Positions 52,403-59,978 of a DNA stretch of 64,000 nucleotides are shown here, one piece after another. Source of the stretch: Halopseudomonas oceani (GTDB lineage: Bacteria; Pseudomonadota; Gammaproteobacteria; Pseudomonadales; Pseudomonadaceae); contig NZ_PPSK01000015.1 in NCBI RefSeq assembly GCF_002903165.1, forward strand, positions 1-64,000. The letters are read 5' to 3'. The first letter of the stretch is position 1; each line of letters begins with the position of its first letter. The notes below the pieces were generated by a model. That model ran no database searches, was not told the DNA's origin, and saw nothing but the letters and a program-made list of their open reading frames with translations. The position numbers and the translations under genes are program-made.

Positions 52403-54207
52403 GCAACCCTGCCTTGAACGATGGCCTTGGCCATCATTTCCATCTTTTCCGCTTCCGAATTGCCATCCACCAGGCGCATGTAAGCGCCCCGGTAATCGGG
52501 CTTGTGGGCGTTTTCCAGCACAAAGGCTGTGGTCGAAACAACTTCACCACCGATACTGTCGAAGGCCCGTGCACCCAAGTGCGCCATGGATAGGATGGTG
52601 TGCTGATTCAGGATGCGGCTACGCAAAGACTCGAAGGAGGAAAGGAACATCCAGCTCTGCATGGTGATCATGGCAACAGCTCCTCCCTTCACCGTCAGAT
52701 CCAAGTTGCGCTCGATGAACATCGCAAACAGGTCGGATTTGCTGCTCGGGAACTTCTCCTTGGCCCAAGTGCTCAAGCGAGGGTTCATGCCCTTACTGCC
52801 CATGTAAGGAGGGTTAGCCACGACTACTGCGTAGCGCGGGCTCAAGGCATCAGCCATGCGCAGAACAGTCAGGACTTTCTTGTGCGTCTCGGCCAGGAAC
52901 AGGTTGCTGCTCATGTCCTTGCTCTCCAGCGTGGCCAGGACATCTGCCACGTTGGCGACCTTGGGCACAATCAGCGAGCCGAAGTTGTCGGCTTCACTGA
53001 ACTGCTCCAGCGTTTCGCGAAGGCCGTAGGTGAACAAGTCACGGCCGACAAAGCTCATATACTCGTCCAGCTCTTCGCTGCTGAAGCTCACCTTTTCCAG
53101 CACGCAGATGTTCGGCCTGACGCCTTTATTGAAGAAGCGCCGTTGACGGGTACGGGCTTTCATGGTGAGCGCGAACGCAGCCAACTCACCAGCACGCTCA
53201 TCCAGCTCGATGCCGAAGAGGTTGTGGGTGAGGATCTTTTCCGGGATCTCAGCCGAGTCATAGCCCTCTTCTTCGTACATCGCATACAGCAGGTCGAAGG
53301 CGTAGGTGAGCATGTGACCGGAGCCGCACGCCGGATCGCAGACTTTTATGTCCTCTGGTCCGGTGATCTTGAGGAAATCACTCTCTGGCTTCTCTGGCGG
53401 GATGTAGTACTCCATTTGCTCTTCTAGCCGTGAGTTGGGCCGGTTGAGCAGCCAGAGTCGGCCCAGCGAGTTGTCCACCAGATAGCGCACAATCCAGTGC
53501 GGGGTGAACAGCTGAGTGGCCGCTGGGATATTCTCTGGAGTGATCTTCTGATTCTTCTTCAACCCCTCGAACACAGCGTCCTTCTTCTCGGAGATGTAGA
53601 ACTGGTAGAGCCAGCCGATCACCTCGACATCTTCGCAAGCGTCGGGCGTCATGGCCTCGCGCGTGTAGGCCAAGATGGAATTACCCGAAAGCAAATCGTC
53701 GGGCATCAGAAGTTCGGTGTAGTCGTCGATGCGCTCGAACAGAAAGGGCATCGATTGGTGCCAAGCGTTGCACGCAGCAACTACCAACAGGCGGTAGGCT
53801 TCGCCTTGCGAGTCGTTGCTTGGTGCGCGGCCCGCTAGCAGATCCAGGACCTTCTGACGAATCTGGCTCGGGACCATCTCTTCGTCGATATGCCCCATCT
53901 TGGCTTCAGCCAGGATCTCAGGTTGAAACTGCCCCTCAGCTGGAGACACTACGCCGATGCGGGTGTAGCGATTTACGTCCATGAAGCGCAGGGCACAGAA
54001 GCGGTTAAACCAGGTGTAGGCAACACGCTCTTCCACATACTCGCGACCGGAGTTGCTGATCAGCTTTTCCAACTCAGCCACTACCTGGGCTCTCTCACGA
54101 CGAGCAGCACTCTGCGGAGCCAACACCACATCCAACTTGCCACTCACCTGATCAAGCAAGGTGCGACGCGCGTATTGGGCAAATTTCTTGAGTTTGCTGG
54201 TATCCAT
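52399..54207 (-). CDS. pglX: PglX, N-terminal methyltransferase half (separate frame)
   Basis: About 602 residues from ATG 54207 (a TTG precedes it). The N6-adenine methyltransferase core is intact: SAM-binding CDPACGSGHM (about 291-300) and catalytic NPPY in VVVANPPYMGS (about 466-469). The start YARRTLLDQV and FTPHWIVRYLVDNSLGRLWL are typical of type 1 PglX. The product stops right after GNSEAEKMEMM and AKAIVQGRVA, where an intact protein would continue into the C-terminal half found at 46214-47977. Without that half, target recognition should be lost, so BREX methylation and exclusion depend on whether the pieces work in trans. It follows brxC by 76 bp. Confidence 0.92.
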   Translation of the reverse strand: MDTSKLKKFAQYARRTLLDQVSGKLDVVLAPQSAARRERAQVVAELEKLISNSGREYVEERVAYTWFNRFCALRFMDVNRYTRIGVVSPAEGQFQPEILAEAKMGHIDEEMVPSQIRQKVLDLLAGRAPSNDSQGEAYRLLVVAACNAWHQSMPFLFERIDDYTELLMPDDLLSGNSILAYTREAMTPDACEDVEVIGWLYQFYISEKKDAVFEGLKKNQKITPENIPAATQLFTPHWIVRYLVDNSLGRLWLLNRPNSRLEEQMEYYIPPEKPESDFLKITGPEDIKVCDPACGSGHMLTYAFDLLYAMYEEEGYDSAEIPEKILTHNLFGIELDERAGELAAFALTMKARTRQRRFFNKGVRPNICVLEKVSFSSEELDEYMSFVGRDLFTYGLRETLEQFSEADNFGSLIVPKVANVADVLATLESKDMSSNLFLAETHKKVLTVLRMADALSPRYAVVVANPPYMGSKGMNPRLSTWAKEKFPSSKSDLFAMFIERNLDLTVKGGAVAMITMQSWMFLSSFESLRSRILNQHTILSMAHLGARAFDSIGGEVVSTTAFVLENAHKPDYRGAYMRLVDGNSEAEKMEMMAKAIVQGRVA

Positions 54208-54286
54208 CAATCCCCCACTCAGCCATTCAACTGAACGGCCCTAGACTTGGCCTCGCACCTGACGGGCCAGTTGTATTTATTCCGTG

Positions 54287-57200
54287 TCAGATCTGCACTC
54301 GGTTGCCGGCCTGGATTTCCTTCAGCCAGGCTTCACGTTGCTTATCCAAGTACTCGTCAAGCTCCGTTTCACTGGTCAGCCAGGGCTTTGCGTAGCCGAC
54401 TTTGATGTGACGAGACTGCACAATGCGCGTCTCCGCCACATCCCTCACGGGCACATGTAGTGGTCCGTCGGTGCTTTCAGGCTGATCGGATGGTTTCGGT
54501 GGCTCCACCTGAGGCGATTTCGGACGAGCCAGTTGCTCCAGCTTGATTAGCAGTTGGGGATACTGCTGTTCCTCGAAACGATTACGCTGGTCGCGAATAA
54601 CCGCAATCAGCTTCTGACCTTTCAATTGTTGCTTAGCTTGTAAGAAGGGGGCCGAGAGCAGCTCTTTGTGGTCTTCAGCCAGCGCTGGGTATCCTTCAGC
54701 TCCTTGGAGACGCTGTTCCAGCTCATCAAGTAATTGTTCACTGGCGCTCTGTTCGTTTGCCAGCTGACTGGCAATCGCCTGTTGAAGCGCTTCAAGCTGC
54801 TGCCTGACCTGCTGCAGCTGATTACCCTGCCAAGGCTTGGCATCTGCCAGCACATCCAGAATTACGCTAACTTCAGCGGAGTCGACGTAAGCAAAATTGT
54901 CCTGTTGCTCCTGAACAAGCAGGCGGGCTTGATCGTATATCCCTTTCTGTGGGCTTTTCATAAAGCGCCGCACAGGGTCGATGATCTGCTCCTTAGCGTC
55001 CAACAGCTGGTCTTCTGCCCGGGAAAGGTCTGTCAGGAACCACGCAGGACTCTGGGCGGCGACTTCCTTGAGTGTGGCCAACACGCCGTCCAGGACGCCG
55101 AGGAAGGGGTACTGCACCTTCTGCCCATGAAGCTCAGCCAGGTCAATCTCCATCTCCTTAATTGCGTCGATGGTTTCCCGGGCTAGCGCGCGGGCCTCAT
55201 TGCTGCTTGCCGGCTCGCCGACGAAATCAGCATAAAAGTCCTTGAGTGCCCGTACTTGGGACGCACTGAACTCAATCTGCGGCTCAAGTACCAAGGTCGC
55301 ATGGGCATTGGTATTGCGCAGGCTGCGCTCCAGTAAATCCCCTTCCAGCGGATTGCTATCCTGACGCACCTCTACTTTCCCACGCGCAAAAAGAAGTGCA
55401 AGGTTGCAGAGGATAGCCGCGTAGTACCAGCCGTAACTTTTGCGCTCAAAACGCTCCAGTAGGCTTTTCACCGTTGTCCGAACACCGCTACGGGCGTTGG
55501 TCTGGATAAACGCCAATAGCTCCTGCTCCGGCTCACTCAGGCTGGTGGCATCATTACCAAGCAGCCCTTCCTGCCCCTGGCGCAGGTACTTACCAATATC
55601 GGCCTCGCTGAACGGGACATCCCGCAACATACGCAAGTTCGGATAGGTGGTTTCGATCAGCTGGAAAAAACCTTTCAAAACACGAGTTTGGCCATCGGTA
55701 TTAGGAACATCGATATCGGCGGCATTGATAATCAGTTGCGCACCGGCCAACAGCTGCTTCGCACGCTCCTGAAGATCCGCCGAGCGCTCGGTATTCTGAA
55801 AGCTTTTGGCATCGAGGATGCGCTTGACCGACTCCTGCGGCGTGCTGCTGTTCTGACGGATGTAGGTCTCAGTGCGCTTGTACATCGTGAGGTCTTGCAT
55901 AAATCGCGCATCAGCCGGCAAAACAACACGAAGCTCATCACGTCCCATGCTTTGCATACGCTGCACGGTGAGGTTATCGAAGTTGTCACTCAGCGGTGTT
56001 ACAACGTGGATGGCAAGCTCTTGCTCACGACTTAGTACCTTATCGTCCATCTTGCGTGTATAAGCGTAATCCTGACCGTTTTCATAGCGGATTTTGCGCT
56101 GCTTGATGACACCGTCAAACAGTAACTTCTCCAGCTCATCAAGGATGTCACCGGTCTCAGCCTCGGTGTTTTTGATTTCTTCCTCGATATCTTTTTCTTC
56201 GTCCGTCAGGTACTCATACAGCTCGCCATTACGCTGGATGTACGTCTGCTGCTCCAGCAGGTTGAGCGCCGCTTCGAGCTTCTTGCGCTGGGCAGGTACA
56301 TCTTCACCAAAGCCCTCCAGCATCAGCACACCAAGATTGCGTAAGGTGGCTTTAAATTCTTTCACGTATTTGACCAAGAAAAGCGTCTTGAGCACGCGAA
56401 CCGCATACTCATCACCCAAGTGGTGCTCCGCTGTACTGATTGCGCTTTGGATGGCGCTTTTCAATGCGCCGCGAATACCCTCGAACATCCGATCGAAGGT
56501 GGCCAGTTGACCAACTGGTTCGTTTTCAATGGCGATCGCGACTTCGCGAAAAACACCCAGCATTGATCGCTCACCGACTGAATTGGCCTTGCCTTCAAAC
56601 CCGTTATGCGCAGAGATTCCGCGGATAGCAGCCTGGAACAACGGAAACTGGTAAGGAACAAATGGATAGCAGTAGGTAAAGTGCGCAACATCCCGAAAGT
56701 TCTGATAGGTCTGGGCACCATCCGAGAACTCGAAAAGGGTTTTGAAATTGTTCACCTGCTGTTCGTATACAGCCCCCAGAATGTCTGCACCAGTCTGGTT
56801 TTTGGTCAGTAGCCTGCGCTGAATCACCTCGGCCACATCCGCACTGGTTAACTTCAGGCGATTGGAGAATCGAGCCTGGATCTTGGTGAAGTCATTGCTC
56901 TGCTGCTTGCTAAGGTCACCAAGCACAGAGTTCATATCCTCTTGAGCTGTGACGATGATCCACGCCCGCCCGTTGCACTTGGTCGCGAGGCTTTCAGCAA
57001 CCGTCTGCAGGTTGGTCATCAGTTTGGTGTTTTCTGCAATGTACTGCCCAACTTCGTCGACAAAGAAATTCAGACGGAAATTGGCTGGCTGCTTGTCCAA
57101 CCACGCCTTCACCTGGTTACCGAAATCCTCAATCGAGACGCTGTATTGCGTGCGATATTTATCAAGGATGCCTTTGGCTATGGCGGGATCTTCACCCGTG

Positions 57201-57829
57201 ATCTGCGCATAAGCCTTGGCAATGCTGCCGGACTCCAACAACGCCTGCTCGCGCCCCCGCTCCCAAGGCTTGTTGGCGATAGCCTGATAAGCCTCCTTGA
57301 AAGTCTGAAACTGTTCGCGGCTGTCCAGATCACGCTCAAACTGGGCGATGTAGCCTTGCTTGCCGAAATAGCCACACATTTCGTTGAAGACTTTTACGAA
57401 CACCGAGAGCAAGGCATCGATCTGCGTTTTGCTGATGATGTCGGCCTTCTGATCGATATTGAAGAGAATGCTTTTCGACGGAATGGCAACGGCCTTCTTC
57501 AGCTTGCTGCGTAGCAGCTCGTCATCCTCATCGATCTTGGGTAGGAAAATACCCAGTGCCGAAGAACCATCAATGGTGCGATTTTCCAGAAGCAAGGCCA
57601 GCATCTTCAGAAGGTGCGACTTACCCGACCCAAAAAAACCAGAAACCCAGACACCGTTTGCACCGTGATAGTTGGTGTATGCATCAAGGAAAGCCTCAAG
57701 CCGCTTGGCGACCTCGTCGGTGAGCACATACTCACTGAGCTCGTTATACAGACTCGCTTCATCATCAGCCTTGATCACCCCCTCAATGGGGCGACTGACC
57801 GGGTTCAGGAAAATACCGTTGAGTTCCAT
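54287..57829 (-). CDS. brxC: BREX BrxC, large P-loop ATPase
   Basis: 1180 residues from ATG 57829. Walker A SGFFGSGKSHLLKML lies at about 63-77, after the typical opening IFLNPVSRPIEGVIKADDE. FFVDEVGQYIAENTKLM gives a Walker B-like/ORC-type segment near residue 265. A long helical and coiled-coil region follows to the C-terminus. BrxC is required for both methylation and phage exclusion in type 1 BREX (established), and is thought to be an AAA+/ORC-like DNA-associated ATPase. Size is normal. It is 11 bp downstream of brxB. Confidence 0.95.
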   Translation of the reverse strand: MELNGIFLNPVSRPIEGVIKADDEASLYNELSEYVLTDEVAKRLEAFLDAYTNYHGANGVWVSGFFGSGKSHLLKMLALLLENRTIDGSSALGIFLPKIDEDDELLRSKLKKAVAIPSKSILFNIDQKADIISKTQIDALLSVFVKVFNEMCGYFGKQGYIAQFERDLDSREQFQTFKEAYQAIANKPWERGREQALLESGSIAKAYAQITGEDPAIAKGILDKYRTQYSVSIEDFGNQVKAWLDKQPANFRLNFFVDEVGQYIAENTKLMTNLQTVAESLATKCNGRAWIIVTAQEDMNSVLGDLSKQQSNDFTKIQARFSNRLKLTSADVAEVIQRRLLTKNQTGADILGAVYEQQVNNFKTLFEFSDGAQTYQNFRDVAHFTYCYPFVPYQFPLFQAAIRGISAHNGFEGKANSVGERSMLGVFREVAIAIENEPVGQLATFDRMFEGIRGALKSAIQSAISTAEHHLGDEYAVRVLKTLFLVKYVKEFKATLRNLGVLMLEGFGEDVPAQRKKLEAALNLLEQQTYIQRNGELYEYLTDEEKDIEEEIKNTEAETGDILDELEKLLFDGVIKQRKIRYENGQDYAYTRKMDDKVLSREQELAIHVVTPLSDNFDNLTVQRMQSMGRDELRVVLPADARFMQDLTMYKRTETYIRQNSSTPQESVKRILDAKSFQNTERSADLQERAKQLLAGAQLIINAADIDVPNTDGQTRVLKGFFQLIETTYPNLRMLRDVPFSEADIGKYLRQGQEGLLGNDATSLSEPEQELLAFIQTNARSGVRTTVKSLLERFERKSYGWYYAAILCNLALLFARGKVEVRQDSNPLEGDLLERSLRNTNAHATLVLEPQIEFSASQVRALKDFYADFVGEPASSNEARALARETIDAIKEMEIDLAELHGQKVQYPFLGVLDGVLATLKEVAAQSPAWFLTDLSRAEDQLLDAKEQIIDPVRRFMKSPQKGIYDQARLLVQEQQDNFAYVDSAEVSVILDVLADAKPWQGNQLQQVRQQLEALQQAIASQLANEQSASEQLLDELEQRLQGAEGYPALAEDHKELLSAPFLQAKQQLKGQKLIAVIRDQRNRFEEQQYPQLLIKLEQLARPKSPQVEPPKPSDQPESTDGPLHVPVRDVAETRIVQSRHIKVGYAKPWLTSETELDEYLDKQREAWLKEIQAGNRVQI

Positions 57830-57840
57830 CTACTGCTTCC

Positions 57841-58506
57841 TCAAGCCTGAGTCTCAAAAATGTTGAATGCACGGTAGTATTTGTCGTCGTGCAACAAGCC
57901 AAATAGTTCCAACGAAGCCCCCTGCTCCAGCGAATACCGGTACTCACCGGGGAAGAACATGACCGTCGGTTTTGACTTGGCAGTGCTCTGCAGGTTGTTC
58001 AGCACATTGTGCGAGCGAATGTAAGGGAAGACCTCTCCGATGCCGGAGAGAAACAAAACATCGTAATCTGCTGCGGCGATACGCTCGCCAATGGCGGGGA
58101 TCAGATACTCCTCAATGCCCAGGACATTTTGCAACGTTTCCAGCAACTGATCTTTCTCTGCCTCGGGTTCAACAGCTAGAAGGTCGTCCCAGAGGCTGGT
58201 CTCGTCGCTACCACCCTCTCGGGCCTTGAGCAGCTCGATGGATAGGTCGTACAGGTTAACTTCAAGCACCTGAACACCTCGCCCATGCAGGCAAGGAACA
58301 CTCATATTCGCCAGGCGGGTCACCAGTTGACGACGGACACGATCCATCTCAAAGGCTTCTGCTGCCTTAAATTCGCATATGTAGAATGGCAGATCATTAT
58401 TCAGCCCTCTCATCTCAAGAAAGCGCTGACCACTGATTACGCCGAGCAAGTGATCGAAGCGAACCGCCATTGGCTGTTCGCTGATTTTCCGGTTTATTGA
58501 AGCCAA
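57841..58506 (-). CDS. brxB: BREX BrxB (DUF1788)
   Basis: 221 residues from TTG 58506, which overlaps the end of brxA by 13 bp; an ATG at 58470 would give a 209-residue product but cuts into the conserved N-terminus. The patterns FDHLLGVISGQRFLEMRGL, DLPFYICEF and the C-terminal KPTVMFFPGEYRYSLEQG are characteristic of BrxB. It is a small protein needed for type 1 BREX function, with no known enzymatic activity. Genes on both sides are close or overlapping, consistent with one transcript. Confidence 0.92.
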   Translation of the reverse strand: MASINRKISEQPMAVRFDHLLGVISGQRFLEMRGLNNDLPFYICEFKAAEAFEMDRVRRQLVTRLANMSVPCLHGRGVQVLEVNLYDLSIELLKAREGGSDETSLWDDLLAVEPEAEKDQLLETLQNVLGIEEYLIPAIGERIAAADYDVLFLSGIGEVFPYIRSHNVLNNLQSTAKSKPTVMFFPGEYRYSLEQGASLELFGLLHDDKYYRAFNIFETQA

Positions 58507-59105
58507 CGTACGATCTCCTGATCTGTTGCTGGATAGATCAGCAACTCTTCCTTGCCCTTCTCTGCCAATAGCTGGGCCAACGCCGGCGACAGTAGCGCTG
58601 GCTGAATTTGCATCGATTCACTGAGCAAGTCAGCCTCTCGCAACATCCGAAAGAGGTTTTGCTTCAGTTTTTTCTGCGTCGATTCAGCAATCTGATCAAG
58701 CTCAGCGTGCCAAAGCGCTTTTCTACTCCAGAATGAGTCGAAGTCAACCGGTGATAGGGTGCGCCGCCTTACCAACAGATGCTCGCGCACTACTTCAGTC
58801 GCGAACTCACGGATAAAAGCATATCGCCGCGCGCAGGCAGCCCACAGAAGGTAGCCTAGATCTTTCCTGTTTCCCTCAACCAACGCCTCAAGCTCTCCGA
58901 CATCCAAGAGTTCAAGACGAGCAACAATCTCCTTACTTATCCGCATTGCTGCAGCGGCTGTGCGCACCTGGAGCAAATTCTGCTCACGTACTTGATCGCG
59001 CGTACTCTGCCAATCACGGCTCAAGAGGAAAAGCTCCGCAACCATCGGCGACTCCTGAATAAACAGCCCGCCGGTAGTGAATGACAAACGGTACAACTCA
59101 GACAT
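58494..59105 (-). CDS. brxA: BREX BrxA (DUF1819)
   Basis: 203 residues from ATG 59105, overlapping the small HTH gene by 8 bp. The opening YRLSFTTGGLFIQESPMVAELFL and the middle RTAAAAMRISKEIVARL and LLWAACARRYAFIREFATEVVRE match BrxA, a helical protein with a fold resembling the NusB-like anti-termination family and able to bind DNA (established for E. coli BrxA). Length is typical of the family. A longer reading from 59231 would run antisense-style through the HTH gene in another frame and is not favoured. Confidence 0.94.
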   Translation of the reverse strand: MSELYRLSFTTGGLFIQESPMVAELFLLSRDWQSTRDQVREQNLLQVRTAAAAMRISKEIVARLELLDVGELEALVEGNRKDLGYLLWAACARRYAFIREFATEVVREHLLVRRRTLSPVDFDSFWSRKALWHAELDQIAESTQKKLKQNLFRMLREADLLSESMQIQPALLSPALAQLLAEKGKEELLIYPATDQEIVRWLQ

Positions 59106-59298
59106 CCGTGGCCTCCGGCGTATCATCGCTGGCACCACCGGCCTTAACCCAAGCGTCGACCTCTGACCTCTGAAACTTCCATAAACGTCCCACCTTGTGC
59201 GCTGGCATGCGCCGCTTCGCGATCCATGCATAGACGGTATCCTTGCTCACACCCAAGTGCTCGCCGATGTCCTCCACACTCAACCACCGATCAGTCAT
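59098..59298 (-). CDS. Excisionase-type (HTH_17) DNA-binding protein
   Basis: 66 residues from ATG 59298, with GGAAAA just upstream. The whole protein is a MerR-like excisionase fold: WLSVEDIGEHLGVSKDTVY, AWIAKRRMPAHKVGRLWKF, SEVDAWV. Such proteins often precede restriction or BREX operons and are presumed regulators (family knowledge). It is the first gene of the BREX operon and overlaps brxA, so it may take part in controlling that promoter, particularly since the WYL regulator nearby is broken. Confidence 0.88.
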   Translation of the reverse strand: MTDRWLSVEDIGEHLGVSKDTVYAWIAKRRMPAHKVGRLWKFQRSEVDAWVKAGGASDDTPEATDV

Positions 59299-59766
59299 TT
59301 TCCTCCGCCCAACAGGCCGCGCAAAACCATGACTTTATCAGATCAAAGAGGGTTAGACCGGATTAAACAGGAATAGCCACTACCGCTAGCAGTAACAATC
59401 ATTAGGAAAGGTCATCCATGACCAAGGGATCCTTCCCTGCCCACTCCCAGCGGGCACAGTTGGATGATATGTCGCGTTAGCTGACAGACCAATAATGGTC
59501 ATGCATACAGGTCAAGTTTTCAGGCGGATGCTGGAACCTGCGCATCGCTTCTTGAAGGCTCGCTACTTGGTCGCTTACTTAGTCGGTTACATAGTCGCGA
59601 CTTGCTGTGGGGCAGCGATTTTGCGGCTCCTAAGCCGTCGACCACCGTCGAGGGAACATCAGCAAAGCAGCCGACCTTGCATCAACCCGAATCAACGTGC
59701 CATCTTGATTGACACGTCTTCATACACGACGCTTATGTGTCAGCTTTTCAAGCAGGTAAGGACACC
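59299..59766. other. Divergent regulatory region between BREX and the WYL remnant
   Basis: About 470 bp. It must carry the promoter of the leftward BREX operon and that of the rightward WYL gene. For the latter, TTGACA at 59709-59714 with TATGTG 19 bp downstream and AAGGA before the ATG is a weak match. Three tandem 12-bp repeats lie at 59562-59597. A 91-codon open frame across the region has no homology and contains those repeats, so I do not call it a gene. Confidence 0.55.
59562..59597. repeat. Three tandem 12-bp direct repeats
   Basis: GCTACTTGGTCG, CTTACTTAGTCG and GTTACATAGTCG follow each other without spacing (consensus NYTACWTRGTCG-like). A 12-bp period places the copies on nearby helix faces. 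They lie in the control region between BREX and its broken WYL regulator, so they may be operator sites. Confidence 0.55.
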
Positions 59767-59973
59767 ATGAAACGCAGTACCACCCCCGAATCCGTTCGCT
59801 GGGATCTTGCCCTTCGTTACCGCTTGATCGAGACGGCCGCCTGGTGGGAAGGCCGGTTGACCCAGTACCTGATGCAGAGCTTCGGTATCAGCCGCTAGCA
59901 GGCCTCCAAGGACATCAACACCTCCATCACCAACCATGCCCCGAAGAACCCGGAGCGGTTCAGGTCGCATTGA
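59767..59973 (+). pseudogene. WYL-domain regulator (BrxR/CapW-like), N-terminal remnant with in-frame TAG
   Basis: From ATG 59767 (AAGGA upstream) the frame reads PESVRWDLALRYRLIETAAW, then LMQSFGISR, a TAG at 59896-59898, and continues in the same frame QASKDINTSITNHAPKN to a TGA at 59971. This is the N-terminal winged-HTH of WYL transcription factors such as BrxR and CapW, which repress BREX, CBASS and other defence operons (established). The TAG replaces the first glutamine of the normal ISRQQASKDI. Everything after about residue 62, including the WYL and C-terminal domains, is gone. The remnant ends 5 bp before the convergent helicase stop, so the helicase-PLD block appears to have replaced the rest. 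Confidence 0.88.
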
Positions 59974-59978
59974 AGGAC

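Noticed and set aside
59495-59770. Plus-strand ORF of 91 codons before the WYL remnant
   Set aside because: Its only hydrophobic part is the translation of the 12-bp tandem repeats, and it overlaps the WYL start and promoter region.
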